From assembly GCA_024402455.1 (NCBI GenBank), contig JAKSTS010000074.1:1-8076 (forward strand): a stretch of DNA of 8,076 nucleotides, in the 5' to 3' direction. Each line of letters opens with the position of its first letter. Positions within the stretch are counted from its first letter, which is position 1. This DNA comes from Treponemataceae bacterium. Lineage in GTDB: Bacteria; Spirochaetota; Spirochaetia; Treponematales; Treponemataceae. The notes beneath the pieces were generated by a model, which searched no databases, was not told where the DNA came from, and was given only the letters and a program-made list of their open reading frames with translations. The position numbers and the translations under genes are program-made. Below, in pieces: positions 1 through 5,437 of this stretch.

Positions 1-1
1 T

Positions 2-727
2 TCCATTCTTCTACTGTTGGTAATCGGAAGCCATTTGCTTTTGTATTCTGTGTTGAGCAATGATGGCAAGGCTTTACCAGTTCATGCGTATAATCTTTCG
101 TTGATAAAACGTTTTTTTGCAATTAATCATGCTGAACTGGTTGAGTGTTATAGTGCATTAGGCAAGATGCTTGAACAGGATGTTGACAATATAGCAGATC
201 TTTTTGAAGAGTTAACTTCGGAAGAAACAATAAGAGCAATTGAAGAATCAAATCCGATTCTTGTCCATGAAGAAAAACTACCAGATCCTGTTACATGTGA
301 AAATCCAAAAGATGAAATAAAAAATATTTTTAATTCTCTGATTGAAAAAACAAATGACGGATTTTCAAATTTTGTTTTAGCAGATAGCAATCCTAATAAA
401 GTTATTGTAGCAGTTAAAACTTACGCAAAAAATTGTAAAGGTGAGGAAGCTATAGCTTTATATGATGATTCTGCGTTTGGTAATGGAAAGGTTGGCTTTT
501 TATTAACAAACAAAAAATTGTATTTCTGTAACAGCTTTGAAAAACCAAATGAAATTGAGTTGTCAGCCATTAATAGTATTGTAGCTGTAACTAATACAAA
601 ACATCCATTTATAAATGTTAACGATTTTAAAATAGAAACAGATATGGCTTCATCATTCGGTGCAGGGTTGATAGGTGAATTCTTAGAAAAAGCAATACCG
701 TTTGCTATGCAAATAAAGACAGAATAA
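2..727 (+). CDS. Partial protein with bacterial PH-like C-terminal domain and possible TerB-like N-terminus
   Basis: The reading frame is open to the left edge and no ribosome binding site precedes the TTG at 17, so the gene very probably begins outside the window and its 5' end is missing. The visible N-terminal part is helical and contains an NDGK motif followed by regularly spaced hydrophobic residues (LSLIKRFFAINHAEL). This resembles the acidic DG turn and helix pattern of TerB-like domains, but the match is weak. After an acidic linker, the last ~100 residues contain the pattern EEAIALYDDSAFGNGK, then GFLLTNKKLYF and IELSAINSI. That pattern is typical of small bacterial PH-like domains found in cytoplasmic, membrane-associated proteins. 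The stop is 14 bases before the TM2 gene, which suggests co-transcription. The PH-like assignment is fairly good; the function is unknown and no catalytic residues are apparent. Confidence 0.75.
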   Translation, partial: SILLLLVIGSHLLLYSVLSNDGKALPVHAYNLSLIKRFFAINHAELVECYSALGKMLEQDVDNIADLFEELTSEETIRAIEESNPILVHEEKLPDPVTCENPKDEIKNIFNSLIEKTNDGFSNFVLADSNPNKVIVAVKTYAKNCKGEEAIALYDDSAFGNGKVGFLLTNKKLYFCNSFEKPNEIELSAINSIVAVTNTKHPFINVNDFKIETDMASSFGAGLIGEFLEKAIPFAMQIKTE

Positions 728-741
728 AATAGGAGAAAGAA

Positions 742-987
742 ATGGTCATTACAGGAAACGAAAAATCACCAAAGAAAAAATCTACAGCAATTATATTGTG
801 TCTGATTCTTTTTGGAGCCGCAGGCCTTCACAGATTTTATGTAGGTAAAATACAGACAGGTGCAGCAATTTTATGTTTAACTATTGCTAGCGCAGGAACG
901 GTTGGAGTAATCTGGGGATTGTGTGATTTGTTTACGCTTATTTTTACGGATAAGTTTACAGATGCAGATGGACTTCCGTTGAGCTGA
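742..987 (+). CDS. TM2-domain small membrane protein
   Basis: This is an 81-residue protein with an ATG start and a good ribosome binding site (AGGAGA, 731-736). A short lysine-rich N-terminus (KSPKKKS) is followed by a first membrane helix (about residues 16-30). Next comes the signature GLHRFYVGK, then a second membrane helix with the W-G-L-x-D-L pattern (GVIWGLCDLFTLI). This order of helix, GxHRFYxGK loop and helix ending in WxxxDL is diagnostic of the TM2 family of two-helix membrane proteins. The molecular role of bacterial TM2 proteins is mostly unknown. TM2 domains commonly occur alone or fused to other small domains, so a PH-like protein encoded immediately upstream suggests the two act together at the membrane; this is an inference. 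The length is normal for a stand-alone TM2 protein. Confidence 0.9.
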   Translation: MVITGNEKSPKKKSTAIILCLILFGAAGLHRFYVGKIQTGAAILCLTIASAGTVGVIWGLCDLFTLIFTDKFTDADGLPLS

Positions 988-997
988 TTTTTATAAT
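969..997 (+). promoter_or_regulatory. Putative sigma-70-type promoter inside the cassette
   Basis: TGGACT (969-974, four of six matches to TTGACA) and a perfect TATAAT (992-997) are separated by 17 bases, the ideal spacing. The -35 lies in the 3' end of the TM2 gene and the -10 just after its stop. Transcription would start near 1004 and give a leader of roughly 70 bases for the 392-residue protein gene. The sequence is A+T-rich, so a chance TATAAT is possible, but the paired boxes with exact spacing make this the best promoter candidate in the window. Confidence 0.45.
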
Positions 998-1072
998 ATA
1001 GCATTTTATGCCAATCTCATATAACGATTTTGAAGATGTAAGTAACGATAAAACAAAGGAGACTGTATTCTT

Positions 1073-2251
1073 GTGGATAACGAAATACAAACACTTAGAG
1101 ATACAACTATTGATACTCAAGTAGATATAGAAAATTTGAAACTTGATATGGCTTCTTTCAAAGGAGAAACTTATCAACCTAAATATAATTTTGAGGAACT
1201 TTATAATTTAAAAAATTCAAATGATAAAAAATCAATTTCAAAACTTATAAAAACTCTGAACATAGATTATGTTGATGAAACATGGCAAAAAGCTGATTGG
1301 ATTGCTGTTTTTATAGCAGGTGCTATCGGCATTACTCTTGATGTTTTGATAACTCAGACGAAAATTTTCAGACCAGTTGATACTAAAGTAAAAGAAATAC
1401 TAGCAAGTGGTAAAATAAAATCTTTTCAAGACATAATGGATAATTTTTCTAATAGTTTTAGACATGGAAATAGTGCGCCTATTGATTTTCAGGATTTTAA
1501 AATGGCTGGTTTAGCTAGTATTCATGAACAGTATTCTTTTGGACATGATCCTTTGCGTTTTATTAAAGGTATTATTCAGATGATTACTGGACAATACTCT
1601 GGAGTTGATAGATATGGTAATCTAATACAAGCACCTTTTGGTGAAGGTATAAAAAACCCTATACAGGCTGTCATTTCTTATGTAGCACATATGATTTCTG
1701 ATATGTGCAATCAACAGGGACTCCCATATCCAGGTTCAACATTTTTAATGCAATTTGGTTCTGACAAAGTACGAAAAGATATTACTACAGCCTATCGTGC
1801 TCAATTGTTCAATACACGAACTTTTCTGTATCAATCTTTGCCATCATTATTTATGAGTATGATAATTCATTCATGGGCAATATATGATAATTATACGAGC
1901 ACCGGTAAAATAAAAATAAAAATCGGAAACAATCTGAAATATCAATCAATGCTGTTGGTCAGTAATGCCATGGTTATGACTTCAAATCTTTCAATAAATG
2001 CTGTTAGAGGAATTGTTACAGAAGGTCCCAGAGTTCTTTTCAGAGTTGATTATCCTGTAATTGCAAACACCGTTAAACATTCAATAAAATATCTTTTGAA
2101 TGTAAACAAAAGAATAAACATGACAGGAAAAGAAATACAAGAACTTTACGAACGTTCTGAACGAGAAAAATTGAAAAATTATTCTATTGATGAATATACT
2201 AATCAATTTGACAAAGAGTATGAAGAATTTGTAAAAGAAATGGAGGATTAA
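1073..2251 (+). CDS. Unrecognised membrane protein with His/Asp motifs, possibly YdjM/DUF457-like
   Basis: The 392-residue protein starts at GTG with AAAGGAGA (1055-1062) upstream at a slightly long spacing. Residues 1-30 are a heptad-like, acidic helix (TLRDTT, DIENLKLDM) that could form a coiled coil. A hydrophobic segment lies at about 76-93 (WIAVFIAGAIGITLDVLIT), with weaker ones near 195-210 and 251-270. Two motifs stand out: HEQYSFGHDP (H151, H158, D159) and SYVAHMISDMCNQQGLPYP (H206, D210). The second resembles the H-x3-D...G-x-P-x-x-x-P segment I recall from the YdjM/DUF457 family of membrane-bound metal-dependent hydrolases. No membership can be asserted from this, and the first motif is spaced differently from the classic HR...THS. 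The C-terminal ~45 residues are highly charged and helical. The gene's end carries the ribosome binding site of the next gene, so the two are translationally close. Function unknown; the gene call itself is secure. Confidence 0.88.
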   Translation: MDNEIQTLRDTTIDTQVDIENLKLDMASFKGETYQPKYNFEELYNLKNSNDKKSISKLIKTLNIDYVDETWQKADWIAVFIAGAIGITLDVLITQTKIFRPVDTKVKEILASGKIKSFQDIMDNFSNSFRHGNSAPIDFQDFKMAGLASIHEQYSFGHDPLRFIKGIIQMITGQYSGVDRYGNLIQAPFGEGIKNPIQAVISYVAHMISDMCNQQGLPYPGSTFLMQFGSDKVRKDITTAYRAQLFNTRTFLYQSLPSLFMSMIIHSWAIYDNYTSTGKIKIKIGNNLKYQSMLLVSNAMVMTSNLSINAVRGIVTEGPRVLFRVDYPVIANTVKHSIKYLLNVNKRINMTGKEIQELYERSEREKLKNYSIDEYTNQFDKEYEEFVKEMED

Positions 2252-2252
2252 T

Positions 2253-2531
2253 ATGATAGGTGTTATTTTAGGAGTGACAAGTGCTGTTTCTATCGGTACA
2301 AATATTTTTCAGGGTATACAAAACAATAAACTGAGAAAACAAATAGAACAGTTAAAAGCAATTATAGCAAATCAACAAAATGATATAGAAGAACTAAAAA
2401 AGCAGATGAAGGCTTTAAAAGCATGGGCATTTAAACAGAAATATGAATTAAGCAAAGAAATAAAATATCTACAACGAAACATGGCATCAAACAAGGAATC
2501 ATTGAGACGTCTGGAAAGAGCTGCTGCATAA
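2253..2531 (+). CDS. Small membrane-anchored coiled-coil protein
   Basis: This is a 92-residue protein whose ATG lies one base after the previous stop. Its ribosome binding site (GGAGG, 2242-2246) sits inside the end of the upstream gene, a sign of coupled translation. Residues 1-20 (MIGVILGVTSAVSIGTNIF) are uncharged and hydrophobic, glycine- and serine-rich, and could form a membrane anchor or an amphipathic insertion. From about residue 25 to the end, the sequence is a long heptad-patterned helix with abundant Lys, Glu, Gln and Leu (QIEQLKAIIANQQNDIEEL). This suggests a dimeric or higher-order coiled coil. No enzymatic motif is present. The upstream protein also begins with a coiled-coil-like helix, so the two could bind each other; this is an inference from adjacency. 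I do not recognise a named family. Confidence 0.85.
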   Translation: MIGVILGVTSAVSIGTNIFQGIQNNKLRKQIEQLKAIIANQQNDIEELKKQMKALKAWAFKQKYELSKEIKYLQRNMASNKESLRRLERAAA

Positions 2532-2546
2532 GGATTAAGGAGAAAA

Positions 2547-2930
2547 GTGAAGATGTTTGAAACAGATGATAAAAAACAATTGTTTGCAAATTGGTTATGG
2601 AAAGTAGCTAATGCAGATAATAATATTGCACAAGAAGAAATTCAAATTATAAATAATATCGGTTTAGCATTAGGGCTAAAAAAAGTAAAATATAAAGAAA
2701 TAAAGCAAGTTGTTATTGATGAAATTGAAAAAGCTTTTTTACTGAGGGAATTATACAGACTTGCTGTTTCAGATAAAGATTTTGCTAATACTGAGAAAGG
2801 TGTTATCGCAGAATTCATAAAAGAGTTTGAAATTAATAAAGAAATTGAAGCAACAACAGAAAAATGGGCTAATTCTTATTTGGAAAATGAAAAACAATAT
2901 TATAACATGATTAATAATCTGTTAGTATAA
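2547..2930 (+). CDS. TerB-like (tellurite-resistance-type) helical protein
   Basis: This is a compact all-helical protein of about 127 residues with no signal peptide or membrane segment, so it is probably cytoplasmic. The first part reads FANWLWKVANADNNIAQEE, then INNIGLALGL. This matches the TerB pattern of a helix ending in an acidic turn (A-D-x-x-I-x-x-E-E) followed by a helix with a small hydrophobic LG motif. A second half-repeat occurs later (LYRLAVSDKDFANTEKGVI, EFIKEFEI), again as known for the TerB fold, where acidic residues can bind metal. The start is either GTG 2547 (4 bases after AAGGAG 2537-2542) or ATG 2553 (10 bases after it); the ATG would remove only Met-Lys. It is the last gene of the cassette. 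TerB-like proteins occur in tellurite/Ter stress modules and in many unrelated cassettes, so actual tellurite resistance is not implied. Confidence 0.85.
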   Translation: MKMFETDDKKQLFANWLWKVANADNNIAQEEIQIINNIGLALGLKKVKYKEIKQVVIDEIEKAFLLRELYRLAVSDKDFANTEKGVIAEFIKEFEINKEIEATTEKWANSYLENEKQYYNMINNLLV

Positions 2931-2931
2931 T
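2902..2931 (+). promoter_or_regulatory. Weak candidate promoter at the end of the TerB-like gene
   Basis: ATAACA (2902-2907, four of six matches to TTGACA) and TATAAT (2926-2931) are 18 bases apart and overlap the end of the TerB-like gene. If used, it would produce a thrS transcript with a leader of about 370 bases containing the hairpins at 3011-3071. The A+T-rich background makes a chance match quite possible. Confidence 0.25.
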
Positions 2932-3311
2932 AAATATCATTACAGCCTAAATCTCTAAAAAGAGCAGAAGCTTTAATCGTCTACATTCTAACTATCAACC
3001 AGATATCCTTAGAGAAGTACTTCTTAAACAATGATGAAAAATAAAGAATCACTTCTCTGAAGGAGTTTTTTCAACACCTTTGTCGGAAACACATTTACAC
3101 TAATTGGCAGACAAGATCAGAACATCTGCTTTGAAAGCAAGCTGTATTTTTAAGCGTGCCACAAACAAACCCGTACTTGAGCTTATTTCTCAAAAGGACT
3201 AAACTGCTATCATTATGTATTGTTGAAAAGCCGATTTTTAGTAATACATGATATGCACTTTTGTGCATCAAGATTTCCGCAGGATGTATCTGCGAGTCAA
3301 AAGGAAGATAT
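2931..3311 (+). other. Gene-free, hairpin-rich thrS leader
   Basis: This 381-base stretch has no convincing gene. It contains several small inverted repeats: AGAAGTACTTCT (3013-3024), the terminator-like hairpin 3051-3071, TGCTT/AAGCA (3127-3139), TTGAG/CTCAA (3177-3193), and ATGCAC-TTTT-GTGCAT (3253-3268), the last just before the thrS ribosome binding site. No T-box core (AGGGTGG-like) is seen. A possible weak promoter, TTGTTG (3220-3225) with TAATAC (3242-3247), has acceptable spacing but a poor -10. The region probably carries the end of the cassette transcript and the thrS 5' leader. Confidence 0.5.
3051..3071 (+). terminator. Short intrinsic terminator-like hairpin, possibly part of an attenuator
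   Basis: ACTTCT (3051-3056) pairs with AGGAGT (3061-3066), with one G-T wobble, around the loop CTGA. Six T residues follow (3066-3071). The stem is short, so the terminator would be weak. The left arm, extended as ACTTCTCT (3051-3058), is also perfectly complementary to AGAGAAGT (3011-3018), so an alternative fold would disrupt the terminator. It lies 120 bases after the TerB-like gene and 240 bases before thrS. It could simply end the cassette transcript, or it could attenuate thrS. Confidence 0.4.
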
Positions 3312-5060
3312 ATGTCAGAAAAAAATGAAAAAATTGACATGCTGCGCCACAGTACGGCGCATGTTATGGCAGAAGCAGTTTTGAAACTGTTTCCGGGTTC
3401 AAAAGTAGCAATTGGTCCATCAATTGAAAATGGTTTTTACTACGACTTTGATTTAACCCGCCCTATCAAGGCAGAAGACCTTGCAGAAATCGAAAAGGAA
3501 ATGCGCCGCATTGTAAGCGGAAACCACGATTTCGTCCGGGAAGAAGTTTCAAAAGAAAAGGCTCTTGAACTTTTCAAAGATCAGCCTTACAAAATTGAAC
3601 TTATCAATGATTTACCGGCTGATGCAACAATCAGCATTTATACACAGGACGGCTACACAGATCTCTGCCGTGGTCCGCATATTGCAAACACAAAAGAAAT
3701 CAATCCGCAGAGCTTTAAGCTTATGAAAATTGCCGGTGCATACTGGCGTGGCGACATTAACCGCCCGATGCTTACACGTATTTACGGTACTGCATGGGAA
3801 AAACCGCAGCAGCTCAAAGATTATCTTAACATGCTTGCCGAAGCTGAAAAACGCGACCACAGAAAAATCGGCAAAGAACTTGATTTGTTCCATATTGATG
3901 AAGAAAACCCAGGTGAAGTTTTCTGGCATCCAAACGGATGGACAATTTACTCAATCATCAAAGATTATGTACGCGACAAGATTCGCAAGGACGGCTATGT
4001 TGAAGTTAACACACCTTTCGTCATGCCACGCACATTGTGGGAACGTTCTGGTCACTGGGCAAAATATCAGGAAAACATGTTCATCACAGAAAGTGAAAAG
4101 CGCCTGTTTGCGCTTAAACCAATGAACTGTCCTGGTCATGTTGAAATTTTCAAAAACCGTCTCCGCTCATACAAAGACCTGCCGCTGCGCATTGCAGAGT
4201 TTGGTTCTTGTACACGCAACGAACCTAGCGGCACACTTCATGGAATCATGCGTGTCCGCGGCTTTGTTCAGGACGATGCTCATATTTTCTGTACAGAAGA
4301 CCAGATTCCTTCTGAAGTTGCAAAATTCTGCCATCTTCTCAAAGACATTTACAAAGATTTTGGCTTTACAGATGACAAAATCGTCGTTAAATTCTCGACA
4401 CGCCCAGAAAGACGCGTCGGCACAGACGAAGACTGGGACAGAGCAGAAGGCGCTCTTGCAGATGCTTGTAAAAAAGCCGGCCTTGAATACGAACTTCAGC
4501 CAGGCGAAGGCGCATTCTATGGTCCAAAACTTGAGTTCACAATTTTTGATGCACTTAACAGACCATGGCAGTGCGGTACAATTCAGGTTGACTACCAGCT
4601 GCCTTCAGGCGAGCGCTTGAATGCTGAATATATTGGTTCAGACAATGCAAAGCATCATCCAGTAATGCTGCACCGTGCAGTGCTTGGTTCACTCGAGCGT
4701 TTCATCGGCATTCTTATTGAAAACTTTGCAGGTGCACTGCCGGCATGGCTCTGTCCGCAGCAGGTTGCAATGATTCCAGTTGCTCCAGCTTTCAATGACT
4801 ATGCAGAAGAAGTTATGAACAAGCTTCAGGATGCAGGTTTCCGTGCAGCAGCAGACCTTGGACCAGACAACATGAAAGGCAAAATCAAAGCAGCACAGCT
4901 TCAGAAAATTCCTTACATGCTCGTTGTCGGTGAAAAAGAAAAGGCTGAAGGAAATGTTGCAGTTCGTTTCCGCGACGGCCGCCAGCAGCAGGTTATGAAG
5001 ATTGATGATTTCATAGCTTATCTTAAAGACAAGGTAGATTCTCACTTTGTAGGAATCTAA
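3312..5060 (+). CDS. thrS: Threonyl-tRNA synthetase (class II, lacking TGS domain)
   Basis: This cytoplasmic enzyme of 582 residues activates threonine with ATP and loads it onto tRNA-Thr. The ATG at 3312 is chosen because AAGGA (3301-3305) lies six bases before it; a longer frame from 3261 has no binding site and adds an unrelated-looking peptide. The protein starts almost at once with the editing domain, which removes mischarged serine: H13 and H17 (HSTAH) and C119/H123 (CRGPH). The catalytic core follows: zinc ligands C273 (MNCPGH), H324 (DDAHIF) and H454 (LHRAVLG); motif 2 ([17 protein letters not shown]); and motif 3 ([13 protein letters not shown]). The last ~100 residues form the anticodon-binding domain. 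The roughly 60-residue N-terminal TGS domain of the 642-residue E. coli enzyme is absent, as I recall for spirochaete ThrRS. All catalytic residues are present, so the enzyme should be active. It is followed by its own terminator. Confidence 0.98.
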   Translation: MSEKNEKIDMLRHSTAHVMAEAVLKLFPGSKVAIGPSIENGFYYDFDLTRPIKAEDLAEIEKEMRRIVSGNHDFVREEVSKEKALELFKDQPYKIELINDLPADATISIYTQDGYTDLCRGPHIANTKEINPQSFKLMKIAGAYWRGDINRPMLTRIYGTAWEKPQQLKDYLNMLAEAEKRDHRKIGKELDLFHIDEENPGEVFWHPNGWTIYSIIKDYVRDKIRKDGYVEVNTPFVMPRTLWERSGHWAKYQENMFITESEKRLFALKPMNCPGHVEIFKNRLRSYKDLPLRIAEFGSCTRNEPSGTLHGIMRVRGFVQDDAHIFCTEDQIPSEVAKFCHLLKDIYKDFGFTDDKIVVKFSTRPERRVGTDEDWDRAEGALADACKKAGLEYELQPGEGAFYGPKLEFTIFDALNRPWQCGTIQVDYQLPSGERLNAEYIGSDNAKHHPVMLHRAVLGSLERFIGILIENFAGALPAWLCPQQVAMIPVAPAFNDYAEEVMNKLQDAGFRAAADLGPDNMKGKIKAAQLQKIPYMLVVGEKEKAEGNVAVRFRDGRQQQVMKIDDFIAYLKDKVDSHFVGI

Positions 5061-5078
5061 TTACAAAATACAAAAAAA

Positions 5079-5119
5079 GTGCATGCGGCTGCCTTAAAAC
5101 AGGCAGCTGCACTGTTCTT
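5079..5119 (+). terminator. Intrinsic terminator of thrS
   Basis: GTGCA (5079-5083) pairs with TGCAC (5108-5112), and GCTGCCT (5088-5094) pairs with AGGCAGC (5101-5107), with a four-base bulge TGCG in the left arm and the loop TAAAAC. An A-tract before and the interrupted T-rich tail TGTTCTT after complete a rho-independent terminator 18 bases downstream of the thrS stop. The tail is imperfect, but the G+C-rich stem is strong. Confidence 0.75.
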
Positions 5120-5122
5120 GTC

Positions 5123-5251
5123 AAAAGGGGCTGTCCAAAAAGAGTAAATTCTATGTCATTCCGGACTTGATCCGGAATCTAACACACCATATGTAGCGTA
5201 GATGCTGAAATAAATTCAGCATGACAAAACTTATTAGTCATCCCCTTTTTT
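5123..5251. repeat. Palindromic MITE-like dispersed repeat with cloverleaf potential
   Basis: The outer arms AAAAGGGG (5123-5130) and CCCCTTTT (5242-5249) pair. The ends are imperfect inverted repeats beyond this (GGGGCTGTCC against GGGGATGACT on the opposite strand). Inside, TGTCAT (5154-5159) pairs with ATGACA (5221-5226) and encloses two hairpins: ATTCCGGA-CTTGA-TCCGGAAT (5158-5178) and ATGCTGAA-ATAAA-TTCAGCAT (5202-5222). ATCTA (5177-5181) can also pair with TAGAT (5199-5203). The CATTCCGGACTTGATCCGGA core resembles palindromic intergenic repeats dispersed in many bacterial genomes. No coding capacity is present, so if mobile it would depend on a transposase elsewhere. The right end finishes in six Ts, so it may also act as a terminator. 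Copy number cannot be judged from one window. Confidence 0.65.
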
Positions 5252-5437
5252 GTTTTAAAGCAGAGCTTTAATCATTCAGTTTTTAGATTTTTTTAATATT
5301 CAAACTGCTTTAAATCATTATTTTTTAAGAAATTAGAACTTTTCACAAATCATAAAAAACTTTAAAACTGAAATTTTCAAAACATAAATATTACTTTTCG
5401 CCGTTGCATAAAAACCATAAAAAAAGTAGTATGAGCC

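Larger units (their letters stand above)
5061..5437 (+). other. thrS-glnA intergenic region
   Basis: This 377-base gap has no gene. In order it holds the thrS terminator (5079-5119), a palindromic MITE-like element (5123-5251), a small perfect hairpin TAAAGC-AGA-GCTTTA (5256-5270), and a very A+T-rich stretch up to glnA. An imperfect direct repeat (GCTTTAATCATT at 5265 and GCTTTAAATCATT near 5305) lies in that stretch. A faint promoter match, TTAAAA (5362-5367) with TAAATA (5385-5390) 17 bases apart, is too weak to call. TTGCA at 5404 lacks a partner TGGC box, so no sigma-54 promoter is evident. Confidence 0.6.

Noticed and set aside
17..19. TTG as the start of the first gene
   Set aside because: No ribosome binding site precedes it and the frame is open to the window edge, with a hydrophobic stretch continuing upstream.
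148..390. Minus-strand 80-residue reading frame
   Set aside because: It is antisense to the coherent first gene, Ser/Phe-rich, with no supporting start signal.
2547..2930. Calling this a tellurite-resistance operon
   Set aside because: Only TerB-like domains are suggested; no TerC, TerD/E or TerA partner is present in the window.
3261..3311. Longer thrS start adding 17 residues
   Set aside because: It starts at TTG inside a hairpin loop with no ribosome binding site, and the added peptide does not look like a TGS domain; ATG 3312 has a good site.
2931..3311. T-box riboswitch for thrS
   Set aside because: No AGGGTGG-like T-box core or recognisable Stem I is present, although the region is rich in hairpins.
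3095..3340. Minus-strand 81-residue reading frame in the thrS leader
   Set aside because: It has no supporting ribosome binding site or recognisable domain, overlaps the thrS start and covers the hairpins of the leader.
3730..4620. Alternative plus-strand frames inside thrS
   Set aside because: They lie wholly within a clearly coding thrS frame and give low-complexity peptides with no recognisable domains.
5123..5251. tRNA gene, suggested by the cloverleaf potential
   Set aside because: There is no TTCGA-type T-loop, anticodon arm or acceptor-stem arrangement, and the hairpins do not match tRNA lengths.
5393..5408. Sigma-54 promoter for glnA
   Set aside because: TTGCA is present at 5404-5408, but the bases where TGGCAC should lie read ACTTTT.
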